Origin: RYN-230 sp963717125
GTDB lineage: Bacteria > Actinomycetota > Actinomycetes > Streptosporangiales > Streptosporangiaceae
Assembly (NCBI GenBank): GCA_963717125.1
Contig: CAVQVG010000013.1
Location: 248,001 to 312,000, forward strand
DNA length: 64,000 bases
Reading direction: 5' to 3'
Part shown: one piece after another, positions 43,247 through 52,815 of the stretch
Numbering within the stretch: position 1 is the stretch's first letter
How the letters are laid out: every line of letters begins with the position of its first letter
Program-made: the position numbers and the translations under genes
Notes under the pieces: model-generated
Seen by the model: only the letters and a program-made list of their open reading frames with translations
Told to the model about the DNA's origin: nothing
Databases searched by the model: none

Positions 43247-44089
43247 GTGGATGAGCCGGACACGGCCGGCCCGGCCGGCCCGCTGGACGCCGCCCCGCCC
43301 GGTGACCCGGGCGCGGCCGGCGACCGGCCCGCCGCCGGCCAGATGCCCGGCCAGGTGGCCGGCCAGATGCCCGGCCAGGTGCCCGGCCCGGGGACCGCGC
43401 TGGCCGGCCTGATGGCCGACCCGCGGATGCCGATCTGGATCCGCCGCGTGGTGCTGGCGGCCGCCGTGGGCACGGTGGCCGGCGTCCTGCTCGACTGGCG
43501 GTTCGGGCTGACCGCGGCGGTGGTGCTGGCCATCCTGGACACCGTGCACCGGTCCCGGACCACCGCGGTGATCCCGGCCGCGGTCCGGGTCACCTCGGCG
43601 CAGCGGCGCACCCGGCGGCGGCTCCGCCGGCTGCACCGGGCGGGCTACCGGACGCTGCACGCCCGCGCCGTGCCCGGCAGCAACTGCATCATCGATCACC
43701 TGGTGATCGGCCCGGCCGGGGTGTTCGCGGTCAACTCGGAACGCTGGGACCGGCGGCTGCCGGTCCGGGCCACCCAGGGCGGTCAGCTGTTCCACGGCCC
43801 GTACAGCCAGACCGGGCGGCTCAAGCACGCCCAGCTGGAAGCGGGCGAGGCGGCCCGGCTGATCAGCGCTCTGCTGGGCCACCCGGTGCGGGTCCGGCCG
43901 GCCATGGTGATCTACGGGCCGACCGTGCCGTGGACGGTGGCCCGGATCAGCGGGGTGGACGTGTTCAGCGGCCGGCGGCTGCGCCGGTACCTGCGGGCCC
44001 AGGCCCGGGCCAGCCGGGCGCAGCGGCTGGACCGGCCGGATGTGCAGCGCATCCACGCCGCCGCGGAGCGCGCGCTGCCGCGCCGCTAG
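43247..44089 (+). CDS. NERD-domain membrane protein
   Basis: 280 residues from GTG 43247. A Gly/Pro/Ala-rich N-terminus holds PGQ(V/M)AGQMPGQV repeats. Two adjacent helices (about 63-81 and 85-97) are followed by a nuclease-related (NERD) domain: RAVPGSNCIIDHLVIGPAGVFAVNSERWD, with the Asp of the IDHLVIG strand and the Glu/Ser of the next strand in the positions used by this endonuclease-like fold. The rest is Arg-rich. The family is common in actinobacteria but has no agreed role; DNA processing at the membrane is one possibility. It starts divergently from the amidase. Confidence 0.8.
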   Translation: MDEPDTAGPAGPLDAAPPGDPGAAGDRPAAGQMPGQVAGQMPGQVPGPGTALAGLMADPRMPIWIRRVVLAAAVGTVAGVLLDWRFGLTAAVVLAILDTVHRSRTTAVIPAAVRVTSAQRRTRRRLRRLHRAGYRTLHARAVPGSNCIIDHLVIGPAGVFAVNSERWDRRLPVRATQGGQLFHGPYSQTGRLKHAQLEAGEAARLISALLGHPVRVRPAMVIYGPTVPWTVARISGVDVFSGRRLRRYLRAQARASRAQRLDRPDVQRIHAAAERALPRR

Positions 44090-44230
44090 CCCCGCCCCCG
44101 GCGGCCGCGCCGCTAGCCCCCCAGCTGCCCCGCCGCTAGCCCGCCCCCGTCAGCTAGATCACCTTCGGCACCGCGGCGGGGCGCGGCGCCGGTACGCTGG
44201 AGCATCGAACAGTCTCGAGGGGAGCTGGTC

Positions 44231-46120
44231 ATGCCACCGCTTCGGTCCCGGACGGTCACCCACGGCAGGAACATGGCGGGGGCGCGGGCCCTGCTGCGGG
44301 CGACCGGCGTAGCCCGGGAGGACATCGGCAAGCCGATCGTGGCCGTGGCCAACAGCTTCACCGAGTTCGTCCCTGGCCACGTGCACCTGCGCGAAGTCGG
44401 CCAGGTCGTGGCGGACGCGGTGGTCAAGGCCGGCGCGATACCGCGCGAGTTCAACACGATCGCGGTGGACGACGGCATCGCCATGGGCCACGGCGGCATG
44501 CTCTACTCGCTGCCCAGCCGCGAGCTGATCGCCGACTCGGTCGAGTACATGGTGAACGCGCACTGCGCCGACGCCCTGATCTGCGTGTCCAACTGCGACA
44601 AGATCACGCCGGGCATGCTGATGGCCGCGCTGCGGCTGAACATCCCCACCGTGTTCGTGTCCGGCGGCCCGATGGAGGCCGGCCGGATCCGGCCGGGTGA
44701 GGTGACCGAGTCCGGCGACCCGGACAAGCTGGACCTGATCAACCCGATGATCGCGTCGGCCGACCCGAGCGTGTCCGACGAGCAGCTGGCCCTGATGGAA
44801 GAGAACGCGTGCCCGACCTGCGGGTCCTGCTCCGGGATGTTCACCGCGAACTCGATGAACTGCCTGACCGAAGCGATGGGGCTGGCGCTGCCCGGCAACG
44901 GCACCACGCTGGCCACCCACGTGGCCCGGCGCGCCCTGTTCGAGAAGGCGGGCGCCCTGTCGGTCGAGCTGGCCCGGCGGTACTACGAGGACGGCGACGA
45001 GTCGGTGCTGCCGCGGTCCATCGCCACCCGGGACGCGTTCGAGAACGCGATGGCGCTGGACGTGGCCATGGGCGGGTCCACCAACACGATCCTGCACCTG
45101 CTGGCCGCGGCGCACGAGGCGCGGGTCGGCTTCGGCCTCAAGGAGATCGACGAGCTGTCCCGCCGGGTGCCCTGCCTGTGCAAGGTCGCGCCGAGCAGCG
45201 ACCGCTACCACGTCGAGGACGTGCACCGGGCCGGCGGCATCCCGGGCATCCTGGCCGAGCTGGACCGGGCCGGCCTGCTCAACCCGCAGGTGCACTCGGT
45301 GCACAGCGGCTCGCTAAAGGACTTCCTGGACACCTGGGACCTGTGCTCCCCGGCGGCCAGTGACGAGGCGGCCGAACTGTTCCACGCCGCGCCCGGCGGG
45401 GTGCGCACTACCCGGCCGTTCTCCCAGGACTCCCGGTGGACCAGCCTGGACCTGGACCGCACGGCCGGCTGCATCCGGGACCTGGCGCACGCCTACACCC
45501 AGGACGGCGGGCTGGCCGTGCTGTACGGCAACCTGGCGCCGGAGGGGGCCATCGTCAAGACGGCCGGCGTGCCGGAGGAGCTGTGGCGGTTCTCCGGGCC
45601 GGCCAAGGTCTTCGAGAGCCAGGAGGCCGCCGTCGAGGGCATCCTGGGCGGCCGGGTCGAGGCCGGCGACGTGGTCGTCATCAGGTACGAGGGGCCGAGC
45701 GGCGGGCCCGGCATGCAGGAGATGCTGTACCCGACCAGCTTCCTCAAGGGCAAGGGCCTGGGCCGGGACTGCGCGCTGATCACCGACGGCCGGTTCTCCG
45801 GCGGCACGTCCGGGCTGTCCATCTGCCACGTCGCCCCGGAGGCGGCGGCCGGCGGGGTGATCGCGCTGGCCCAGGACGGCGACCAGGTCGAGATCGACAT
45901 CCCGGCCCGATCGCTGGAACTGGCCGTCCCGGACGCCGAACTGCACAGCCGCCGGGAGCAGATCCTGACCGCGCTGGGCAGCTACCGGGCGGCCGACCGG
46001 GACCGCTGGGTGAGCGAGGCGCTGCGGGTCTACGCGGCCCTGGCCACCTCGGCCTCCACCGGCGCGGTCCGGGACATCAGCCGGCTCGGCGGCGCCGCGG
46101 CCAGCGGCCCGGGCCGGTGA
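44231..46120 (+). CDS. ilvD: Dihydroxy-acid dehydratase
   Basis: 629 residues. It removes water from 2,3-dihydroxy-isovalerate/-methylvalerate in valine, isoleucine and leucine (and pantothenate) synthesis. The Fe-S binding cysteines are in [11 protein letters not shown] and [18 protein letters not shown]; the C-terminal motif [22 protein letters not shown] is the IlvD/Edd signature. The N-terminal [22 protein letters not shown] is the long form usual in actinobacteria. ATG 44231 has AGGGGAG upstream. No attenuator or leader peptide was recognised. It stands apart from other branched-chain genes. Confidence 0.97.
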   Translation: MPPLRSRTVTHGRNMAGARALLRATGVAREDIGKPIVAVANSFTEFVPGHVHLREVGQVVADAVVKAGAIPREFNTIAVDDGIAMGHGGMLYSLPSRELIADSVEYMVNAHCADALICVSNCDKITPGMLMAALRLNIPTVFVSGGPMEAGRIRPGEVTESGDPDKLDLINPMIASADPSVSDEQLALMEENACPTCGSCSGMFTANSMNCLTEAMGLALPGNGTTLATHVARRALFEKAGALSVELARRYYEDGDESVLPRSIATRDAFENAMALDVAMGGSTNTILHLLAAAHEARVGFGLKEIDELSRRVPCLCKVAPSSDRYHVEDVHRAGGIPGILAELDRAGLLNPQVHSVHSGSLKDFLDTWDLCSPAASDEAAELFHAAPGGVRTTRPFSQDSRWTSLDLDRTAGCIRDLAHAYTQDGGLAVLYGNLAPEGAIVKTAGVPEELWRFSGPAKVFESQEAAVEGILGGRVEAGDVVVIRYEGPSGGPGMQEMLYPTSFLKGKGLGRDCALITDGRFSGGTSGLSICHVAPEAAAGGVIALAQDGDQVEIDIPARSLELAVPDAELHSRREQILTALGSYRAADRDRWVSEALRVYAALATSASTGAVRDISRLGGAAASGPGR

Positions 46121-46142
46121 CCGCGGCGCGGGACACTCCCTA

Positions 46143-47015
46143 GTGGCGGCGGCACGCGACTGGGTCGGTGGTGCGCGCCCGCGCACCCTGCCCGCGGCGG
46201 TCGTGCCCGTCGTGGTGGGCTCGGGAGTCGCGTTCGGTTACGGGCATTTCTCGCTGTGGCGCGGGGTGCTGGCGCTGATCGTCGCGCTGGCCCTGCAGGT
46301 CGGGGTGAACTACGCCAACGACTACAGCGACGGCGTGCGTGGCACGGACGAGCGGCGGGTCGGCCCGGTCCGGCTGGTGGCCGCCGGGATAGCGGCGCCG
46401 CGCCAGGTCCGCGCGGCCGCGCTGGCCTGCTTCGCGGTCGCCTGCCTGGCCGGTTTCGTGCTCGCGGCGGTGACGTCCTGGTGGCTGATCCTGCTCGGCG
46501 CCGCGGCCGTGGCCGCGGCCTGGACCTACACCGGCGGCCGCCACCCGTACGGGTACCACGGCTACGGCGAGATCGCGGTGTTCGTGTTCTTCGGGCTGGC
46601 CGCGGTAGCCGGAACGACGTACGTGGAGATGGGCTCGCTGCCTTGGCTCGGGCTGGTGGCGGCGGTGCCGGTCGGCCTGCTGGCCTGCGCGCTGCTGGTG
46701 ATCAACAATCTGCGGGACATCCCGTCCGACACGGTGGCGGGCAAGCGCACGCTAGCCGTCCTGCTCGGCGACGCCCGCACCCGGGCGCTGTACACGGCGT
46801 GCGCACTGGTCCCGTTCGCCGTCGCGGTGGCCATCGTGGTGGCCCGGCCGCTGGCCCTGCTCACGCTGGCCACCGTGCCGCTGGCGGTGGCCCCGGTCCG
46901 CGCGGTCCGCTCCGGCGCAGCCGGACCCGCGCTGATCCGCGCGCTGGGCCAGACCGGCCGGATGCAACTGGCGTTCGGCATGCTATTCGCGGTGGGGCTG
47001 GCGGTCAGATTCTGA
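46143..47015 (+). CDS. menA: 1,4-Dihydroxy-2-naphthoate polyprenyltransferase
   Basis: A 290-residue UbiA-superfamily integral membrane prenyltransferase with about eight helices. It joins a polyprenyl chain to 1,4-dihydroxy-2-naphthoate in menaquinone synthesis. Both Asp motifs are seen: NYANDYSDGVRGTDE (about 57-71) and NNLRDIPSDTVAGKRTLAVLLGD (in part NNLRDIPSD). The N-terminal WVGGARPRTLPAAVVPV is the MenA start. The GTG at 46143 follows ilvD by 22 bp, so they may share a transcript though the pathways are unrelated. It is linked functionally to the isoprenoid supply encoded by the hopanoid operon. Confidence 0.93.
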   Translation: MAAARDWVGGARPRTLPAAVVPVVVGSGVAFGYGHFSLWRGVLALIVALALQVGVNYANDYSDGVRGTDERRVGPVRLVAAGIAAPRQVRAAALACFAVACLAGFVLAAVTSWWLILLGAAAVAAAWTYTGGRHPYGYHGYGEIAVFVFFGLAAVAGTTYVEMGSLPWLGLVAAVPVGLLACALLVINNLRDIPSDTVAGKRTLAVLLGDARTRALYTACALVPFAVAVAIVVARPLALLTLATVPLAVAPVRAVRSGAAGPALIRALGQTGRMQLAFGMLFAVGLAVRF

Positions 47016-47022
47016 GCCGGGC

Positions 47023-48087
47023 TCAGCCGGCCAGCGCAGCGGAGGCCGGCGCGGTGGCCGCGATCACCCCGGCCAGGTCGCGGACGGCGGCGCTGTCCCG
47101 GTCGGCCCGGGGCACCGCGGCCAGCACCCGGCGGCCGGTCTCGGTGATCATCTGGCTGCGGTACCCGGCCGGCAGCGTGCCGAGCACCTCGGCCGCCCGG
47201 CGCGCGCCCGCGGCGGTGCCACCGCTGACCACGGTGCACAACGCGCCGTGCAGGTTGACGTTGGCGATGTACTGATAGTCCCCGGTGTAAGACAGCACGC
47301 GGTCCCGGGCCCGGGCCGTCCCGCGTTCGTCGCCCGCGGCGGCCAGCACCCAGCTCTCCGCGAAATGGGCCTGGTCGGCCGTCCACAAGGTCGGGATGGG
47401 GCTGGCCGGGGCCTCGTCCGGCACGGTGGTCAGCAGCACGCGCACCGCGGCTCGGGCTTCGTCGTGCCGGCCGAGCAGGGACAGCGCCTTGGCCCGGCTG
47501 CTGTTCAGGTCGGCCCGCCACACCGACCGGGACCGGCCGGCGATGCGTTCGGCGCTGTCCAGCAGCCGCAGCACGGTCGCCGGGTCGCGCTGGCCGTACA
47601 GGGCGAAGCCCGCGGCCTCGGCTCGGACCAGGAGCCGCAGCTCCAGGTCGGCACTGTCGTCCGCCGCGTGGCAAGCGGTGCGCCACCAGCGCAGCGCGGC
47701 GCCGTGCTCGCCGAGCCGGGTCAGCACCCCGCCATGCAGGGCGGCCAGCGCGGCCAGCACGCGGAGCAACTCGGTGCCGTCCGCCCCGGCCCGGCTCAGC
47801 TGCTGCCGCAGCCGGATCAGATCGACGACCAGATCGTCGCGGGCCTGGGCGGGCGGCCGGGTGCGGATGGCGTGCAGGTGGTCGGCCACCGCCACCTGCC
47901 AGTCGACGACGTCGCGCGGTTCACTAGTCAGCGCCAGGTCGATCAGGGTGGTTAACGACGCGGACGCGGCGAACGCGCCCAGGCCCAGGGTGGCCAGCAG
48001 CAGCCGGCGACGTTCCATGTCGCCCCCATCACACATACTTGGGTCATCCACGCCGGTGGGCAGCGCCAGCAGGTCCCCGAACGTCAC
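47023..48087 (-). CDS. TPR-like C-terminal part of an XRE regulator (probable frameshift)
   Basis: 354 residues from GTG 48087; ATG 48018 (MERRRLLL) has a better site. The start TFGDLLALPTGVDDPSMCDGGDMERRRLLLATLGLG is the segment that normally links the HTH domain to a helical-repeat domain in actinobacterial XRE regulators. The rest is an Ala/Leu/Arg-rich helical array (tetratricopeptide-like, for example GEHGAALRWWRTACHAA, GRHDEARAAVRVLL, GTARARDRVLSYTGDYQYIANV). It overlaps the HTH frame by 44 bp. I infer one gene split by a single-base shift near 48087-48130, but two coupled genes are possible. Confidence 0.7.
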   Translation of the reverse strand: MTFGDLLALPTGVDDPSMCDGGDMERRRLLLATLGLGAFAASASLTTLIDLALTSEPRDVVDWQVAVADHLHAIRTRPPAQARDDLVVDLIRLRQQLSRAGADGTELLRVLAALAALHGGVLTRLGEHGAALRWWRTACHAADDSADLELRLLVRAEAAGFALYGQRDPATVLRLLDSAERIAGRSRSVWRADLNSSRAKALSLLGRHDEARAAVRVLLTTVPDEAPASPIPTLWTADQAHFAESWVLAAAGDERGTARARDRVLSYTGDYQYIANVNLHGALCTVVSGGTAAGARRAAEVLGTLPAGYRSQMITETGRRVLAAVPRADRDSAAVRDLAGVIAATAPASAALAG

Positions 48088-48370
48088 GGGCGCCCTGGGC
48101 GCGGCCTGGCGGTGGCAGGTCGTCCCGGCCGAACAGGTCGGCCGGGCTCATGCCCAGCGCCTTCGAGTAGGCGTGCCGGTACCGGTCGCTGACGCTGACC
48201 TTCCCGGCCTCCCAGCGCTTCACGTACGACACCAGGGTGTCGACGCTGGGACATTGCTCAGTGATCTGCGAGGCGAGCCGGCGGCCCACCTCCCGCTTGG
48301 TTAAGCCGCGACGGGTCCGTTCGGCTGCCAGCCGGGCGGCCACCGTGCGGCGGTCGGCGTCGGCGGTCAT
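48044..48370 (-). CDS. XRE-family helix-turn-helix protein (N-terminal part)
   Basis: 108 residues from ATG 48370 (GGGAGGGC upstream). The helix-turn-helix reads RTVAARLAAERTRRGLTKREVGRRLA...TLVSYVKRWEAGKVSVSDRYRHAYSKALGMSPADLFG (in separate pieces), the cro/C1 type used in actinobacterial regulators. After FGRDDLPPPG the sequence turns to Arg/Gly-rich and stops at 48044, while the expected continuation lies in the overlapping frame. It probably controls its own promoter in the spacer upstream. Whether this makes a functional short DNA-binding protein is unknown. Confidence 0.75.
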   Translation of the reverse strand: MTADADRRTVAARLAAERTRRGLTKREVGRRLASQITEQCPSVDTLVSYVKRWEAGKVSVSDRYRHAYSKALGMSPADLFGRDDLPPPGRAQGARDVRGPAGAAHRRG

Positions 48371-48994
48371 CTCTGTGCCCTCCCGGCATGTGCTCCAGAG
48401 TGCTCCGCTTCTGCTCCAATCATGCCCTCTTACCAGCAATGCTCACCAGGCGGCATTATTCATTTACGAGATGTAGCGGCCGATAACGACCCGGCGCCCG
48501 GCAGCGCGAGACCTGCCGGAGCGCCGCAAGCCCCCGCGTGGCCAGCGTCCCCGGCCGTCTGGTCACGCGGGGCTCCAGCCCCCGGCGGGGCACCGTGCCT
48601 GTGCCATACTCCCTCCGCGGGCCCCGCCGGGACTGACCGCCGCCCGCCGGACAACGCGACCGGCGGGCGGCGCGGCCAGGTCCGCGAGGGCGGCCCGGCA
48701 CGTGCGGCGCAACCGGGTCGGCACGGGCGGCGCGACCGGCCGCGTGGGCGGCGCGACCGGCCGGCGTGGGCGGCGCGACGGGGCCGGCCCAGGCAAACCC
48801 CGCCCAGCCAGGGCCAACGCGCGCCACCGCCGTTTGTTTGCCTGCTGGTCATCTATACATCAGCTGCCTGCCATTTAAGCGCCCTCTTACCGTCACTTTT
48901 GCTTCGTATTCGTGACTGGAATGCCGGATATATTGCCGGATACGTGGCGGCGGGCCCGTTCCCGCCGTGGCACAGGAAACCGGGGGCGGCGGCT
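48371..48994. promoter_or_regulatory. 620-bp divergent spacer before the PknG module
   Basis: 48371-48480 is AT-richer and should hold the promoter of the XRE gene. 48560-48790 is a low-complexity tract with repeats of GGCGGCGCGACCGGCC. 48835-48950 is again AT-rich and is the likely promoter region of the downstream signalling module. A plus-strand frame runs through from 48422, but the composition is not protein-like, so I read it as non-coding. Confidence 0.5.
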
Positions 48995-50158
48995 GTGGCA
49001 GGCCAGCGGGGCAGCGCAGCAGTGCGGTGCGGCGGCCTGCTGCTGGCCGCGGTCATCCTCCCCGTAGCGCTGGCCGCCTGCGCCGCCGGGCCAGCCGCCA
49101 TTCCGCCGGCCGGGTCGGCCGTGCCAGCCGCCGCACCCAGCGCCACCAGCCAGGCCATTCCGCAGCGGCCGGCCGCGCAGCACGAGACGCTGTCCGAATC
49201 TGGCAGCACGTTACTGATCCCGCTGCTGCACGCCTGGGCCCACGCCTACCAGCAGCAGTTCCCGCAGGTCACCATCAGCACCCACGGCACCGGATCCGGC
49301 ACCGGGATCAAGGACGCGTCGGCCGGCACGGTGGACATCGGCGCCTCGGACGCGTTCCTGTCCAGCGGTGACCTGGTCAAGAACCCGGCCCTGCTGAACA
49401 TCCCGCTGGCCGTGGCGGCGCAGCAGGTGGACTACAACCTGCCCGGGCTCAAGCCCGGCGTGCACCTCCGGCTGACCGGCGCCGTGCTCGCCCAGATGTA
49501 CCAGGGTGCGATCCGGACCTGGAACAACCCGGCCATCGCCGCGCTCAACCCGGGGGTGACACTGCCCGGCACCCGGGTCGTGCCGCTGCACCGGTCGGAC
49601 TCCTCCGGCGACACGTTCCTGTTCACCAGCTACCTGTCCACCCACGACCCCACCTGGAACCGGGCCATCGGGTACGGCACCACGGTGGCCTGGCCGCCGG
49701 TGCCCGGCAGCCAGGGGCAGCACGGGAACAGCGGCATGGTGACCGGCTGCCAGGCCACCCCCGGCTGCGTGGCCTACGTGGGCATCAGCTACCTGTCCGC
49801 GGCGCTGGCCGGTGGGCTGGGCGAGGCGCAACTGGCCAACGCGCTCGGCCAGTACGAGCTGCCGACGCCGGGCAGCATCACCGCCGCGGTGGCCGCGTTC
49901 GTCTCGGCCACCCCGGCCAACGAGACGATCTCGATGGTCAACGGTCCCGCGTCCGGCGGCTATCCGATCGTGAACTACGAGTACGCCATCGTGCGCAGCC
50001 GCCAGCCGGATGCCACCCGGGCCCGCGACATCCGGGCCTTCCTGCACTGGGCCGTCACCGCTGGCAATTCCGCCCAGTACCTCGGCCAGGTCCGCTTCCA
50101 GCCGCTGCCCGGCGCGGTGGTCACCCTCTCCGTCCAGCAGATCGCGACGATCAGGTAG
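48995..50158 (+). CDS. PstS-like substrate-binding lipoprotein (sensor)
   Basis: 387 residues from GTG 48995; the start is uncertain because the frame is open upstream. A lipobox AVILPVALAAC (Cys about 29) predicts a membrane lipoprotein facing outward. The mature part is a phosphate-type periplasmic binding fold: SESGSTLLIPLLHAWAHAY, VTISTHGTGSGTGIKDASAG, VDIGASDAFLS, HRSDSSGDTFLFTSYL, which follow the PstS ligand-binding loops. No pstC, pstA or pstB gene is beside it; instead a GlnX-like membrane protein and kinases follow. This suggests a sensory rather than transport role, as for GlnH in mycobacteria. The ligand could be phosphate or another anion. Confidence 0.85.
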   Translation: MAGQRGSAAVRCGGLLLAAVILPVALAACAAGPAAIPPAGSAVPAAAPSATSQAIPQRPAAQHETLSESGSTLLIPLLHAWAHAYQQQFPQVTISTHGTGSGTGIKDASAGTVDIGASDAFLSSGDLVKNPALLNIPLAVAAQQVDYNLPGLKPGVHLRLTGAVLAQMYQGAIRTWNNPAIAALNPGVTLPGTRVVPLHRSDSSGDTFLFTSYLSTHDPTWNRAIGYGTTVAWPPVPGSQGQHGNSGMVTGCQATPGCVAYVGISYLSAALAGGLGEAQLANALGQYELPTPGSITAAVAAFVSATPANETISMVNGPASGGYPIVNYEYAIVRSRQPDATRARDIRAFLHWAVTAGNSAQYLGQVRFQPLPGAVVTLSVQQIATIR

Positions 50159-50230
50159 CCCGCCCGATGAGCGCAATCATTAGCCGAACGCCCCCCACCG
50201 CGACTGGGCCTGGCCACCCCCCGGCCGGCG

Positions 50231-51565
50231 GTGCACCGGGTGTACCCGGCGGGCACGCCAGCCCGGTCCGTGCCCGGCCGGCGCCGGACCCCGCGCAGCG
50301 TGCCGGGCACCCTGCGGCTGCTGCTGGCCGGCCTGGCTGGCGCCGCGCTGGCCTGGGGCGCGCTGACCGCCTGGACGGTGAGCCAGCACGCCGCGGCGGC
50401 CGGCGACGTCGTCTCGGCCAGCGAGCCGCTCAGCCTGGACGCGCAGCGGATGTACCAGGCGCTGTCCGACGCCGACGTCACCGCGACGACCGCGTTCCTG
50501 GCCGGGCCGCGGGAACCGCTGGCCGCCCGGCAGCGGTTCCAGGCCGACATCACTCAGGCCGCCACCGACCTGACCGCGCTCAAGACCGCCGCCGCCGCGG
50601 GCGCCGGTGGCCGGCCGCTCACCGCCGGGCTGGCCGCGATCTCTGCCGGGCTGCCCAGCTACACCGGCTACGTGGCGCAGGCGCAGAGCTACTCCACGCT
50701 CGGCTTCCCGCTCACCGGCGGCTCGTTCATGCAGGTCGCGTCCGAGGAGATGCACCTGACGCTGCTGCCCGCCGCGCGCACCGCCTACGCGCAGGAGAAT
50801 GCCCGGCTGACCGCGGACAGCGCGGCCGCGACCGGCCTGCCCTGGGTCGTCGTCGCGGCGGCGCTGGCCGTGCTCATCGCGGTCGCGTTGTACCGCACGC
50901 AGCGCTGGCTGGCCCGGCGCACCCACCGGATGGTCAACTACGGGCTGGTGGCCGCCTCGCTGCTGCTCGCGGTCGGCGCGATCTGGCTGGTCGCCGCGTT
51001 CCTGGTGGCCCGGTCCGACCTGCAGCGCAGCGTGGCGCACGGCTCCGCACCCACGGCGACCCTGGCCCAGGCGGGCATCGCGGTGCAGCAGGCCCGCGGG
51101 GACGAGATCCTGAACCTGATCTCGCGCAGCGGCGACGCCTCGTTCGTGCAGAACTTCCAGGCGGTGCGGCGCGAACTGGGCCCCGGCCCGGGCACCCTGC
51201 TCAGCACCGCGGCGGCCGCGTCGCAAGGCGGCCCCGGGGCGCGGCCGGCCGCGGCCGCGGTCCGCGACGCCGCCCCGTGGTACGCCGCCAACGAGCAGGT
51301 CTACCGGCTGGACGTGGCGGCCAGTTACGCCGCCGAGACCCGGCTGGTGATCGGCACCGGGCCGGGCAGCTCAGCGGCTGGCTTCCAGCGGCTGGAGCGC
51401 GACCTCAGCCAGGCGGTCGCCGCCGACCAGGTCACGTTCCGGTCGGCGGCCACCGCCGGGGCCGGGGCGTTCGGCGGGCTGGAGGCCGGGATCATCGTGG
51501 CAGCGCTGCTGATGGCGGCCGGCTGCGCGTGGGGGCTGAGCCGGCGGCTCGCGGAGTACCGGTGA
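50231..51565 (+). CDS. GlnX-like four-helix-pass membrane protein
   Basis: 444 residues from GTG 50231. TM1 about 27-50, an outer helical domain about 55-200, TM2 about 204-223, TM3 about 236-260, a second outer domain about 262-412 (DLQRSVAHG, QQARGDEILNLISRSGD) and TM4 about 413-435. This topology, with two extracytoplasmic helical domains and no enzymatic part, matches mycobacterial GlnX, which receives a signal from a lipoprotein and passes it to PknG. The next gene starts at the GTGA overlapping this stop. The signal-transfer role is inferred from context; there is no catalytic motif. Confidence 0.75.
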   Translation: MHRVYPAGTPARSVPGRRRTPRSVPGTLRLLLAGLAGAALAWGALTAWTVSQHAAAAGDVVSASEPLSLDAQRMYQALSDADVTATTAFLAGPREPLAARQRFQADITQAATDLTALKTAAAAGAGGRPLTAGLAAISAGLPSYTGYVAQAQSYSTLGFPLTGGSFMQVASEEMHLTLLPAARTAYAQENARLTADSAAATGLPWVVVAAALAVLIAVALYRTQRWLARRTHRMVNYGLVAASLLLAVGAIWLVAAFLVARSDLQRSVAHGSAPTATLAQAGIAVQQARGDEILNLISRSGDASFVQNFQAVRRELGPGPGTLLSTAAAASQGGPGARPAAAAVRDAAPWYAANEQVYRLDVAASYAAETRLVIGTGPGSSAAGFQRLERDLSQAVAADQVTFRSAATAGAGAFGGLEAGIIVAALLMAAGCAWGLSRRLAEYR

Positions 51566-52815
51566 GCGGGCCGGCGGTGACCGCACTGACCCGGGAGCAG
51601 GCCGAGTCGGCCACCACCGCGGCGGCCGCGCAGCGCGACACGATCCAGGCCAACCTGCTCGACCTGGATGCCAGCTTCGGCAAGCGGCTGCTCGCCGGGG
51701 CCAGCCTGGCCGGCGAGACCCGGCAGCGTTGGGCCACCGCGTCGGCCGCGCTGACCCGGCTGTGGGAGACGTTCACCGCGTATTCAGCCGTGGTCGAGCA
51801 GGCCGCCGAACTGCTGCCCGCGGCCAGGAAATCGGCCGCCGCGCTGGCCGACATCGCCGCCCTGCTCACCGGTGCCTCGGTGCAGCTGCCCACGGCCACG
51901 TCCGCGCTGGCCAGCCGGGACCTGACCAGGACCGGGACGGCCGCGGTCACGCTGGCCGCCGCGGTGGGCGAGATGAGACGCGCCTTCGCCGGCGTGGCCG
52001 AGCTGGTCACCAGCGTGGAACGGGTGTGGAACGAGCTGGCGGGCCCGGTGCAGGACCTGGCCGACCAGCTCGCCGCGGCCCGGCAGCAGGCCAGCGGCAT
52101 CGCCGACGCCGCGCTGGACGAGGCGGCCGGGACGGCGGAGGCGGGCCTCGGCGAGCTGCGCGGCCTGCTCAACGCCGACCCGCTGGCCCTGGTGGCCGCG
52201 CCCGGCGGGTCCGGCGGCGCGGTGGACACGGCGCGGCTGGGCCGGCTGCGGCAGCAGGTGTCCGCGGCCGCCGCCCGGGCGGCCGAGCTGGGCCGGCTGC
52301 GGGCCGACGCGGACACCCGGATCGCCGCGGCCGGGGCGGCCGTGGCCGCCGCCCGGGACGCCTGGCAGGACGCCATGGCCGCCCGGGCCAGCGCCGAGGT
52401 CAAGATCGTGGCCGAGCTGCCGCCGCTGCCCGTGGTCGCCGGCCTGGCCGAGCGGGCGGCCGCCCTGGGCGAGCTGCGGGCGGCCGGGCGGTGGACCCGG
52501 CTGGCCACCGAGCTGGACGACCTGGACAGCCGGGCCGCCGAGCTGATCGAGCAGTGTCAGGCGGCGGAACGCGCGGCCCTGGCCCTGCTCGACCGGCGGG
52601 ACGAGCTGCGCGGCCTGCTCGACGCCTACCGGGCCCGGGCGGCCCGGCTCGGCGCCGTGGAGGACAGCGAACTGGAGGCCCGGTACACCAGGGCACAGGA
52701 ACTGCTCTGGACCGCGCCCTGCGACCTGCCGTCGGCGACCGCCGCGGTGACCGGATACCAGCAGGCCGTCCTCGCGCTCAGCGGGCTGGGAGGCGACGAT
52801 GAGCGCGCTGGCTGA
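51562..52815 (+). CDS. Coiled-coil protein sharing its C-terminal domain with the adjacent kinase
   Basis: 417 residues from GTG 51562 (GTGA overlap); the frame extends upstream to 50167 but there is antisense-like. No known enzyme domain. It is almost entirely helical and Ala-rich, with a coiled coil about 15-230 and a distinct C-terminal domain about 240-415: WQDAMAARASAEVKIVAELPP, LLDRRDELRGLLDAYRARAAR, ELLWTAPCDLPSATAAVTGYQQ. That domain is closely similar to the C-terminus of the next protein (residues about 395-560). It probably serves as an adaptor or scaffold in the cytoplasm. It overlaps the kinase start by 17 bp. Confidence 0.75.
   Translation: MSGPAVTALTREQAESATTAAAAQRDTIQANLLDLDASFGKRLLAGASLAGETRQRWATASAALTRLWETFTAYSAVVEQAAELLPAARKSAAALADIAALLTGASVQLPTATSALASRDLTRTGTAAVTLAAAVGEMRRAFAGVAELVTSVERVWNELAGPVQDLADQLAAARQQASGIADAALDEAAGTAEAGLGELRGLLNADPLALVAAPGGSGGAVDTARLGRLRQQVSAAAARAAELGRLRADADTRIAAAGAAVAAARDAWQDAMAARASAEVKIVAELPPLPVVAGLAERAAALGELRAAGRWTRLATELDDLDSRAAELIEQCQAAERAALALLDRRDELRGLLDAYRARAARLGAVEDSELEARYTRAQELLWTAPCDLPSATAAVTGYQQAVLALSGLGGDDERAG

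Noticed and set aside
44090..44230. Possible attenuator or riboswitch before ilvD
   Set aside because: Only short repeats of GCCCCGCCGCTAG are present, with no leader peptide or recognisable RNA fold.
46121..46142. Possible menaquinone-ilvD functional operon
   Set aside because: Only proximity supports it; the pathways are unrelated and no common regulatory signal was seen.
48422..48994. Open frame upstream of the PstS-like lipoprotein
   Set aside because: Low-complexity Arg/Gly/Pro translation without a ribosome site; a lipoprotein signal needs the start near 48995.
50167..51561. Upstream extension of the coiled-coil protein frame
   Set aside because: It overlaps the GlnX-like gene in another frame, and the GTGA junction at 51562 marks the true start.
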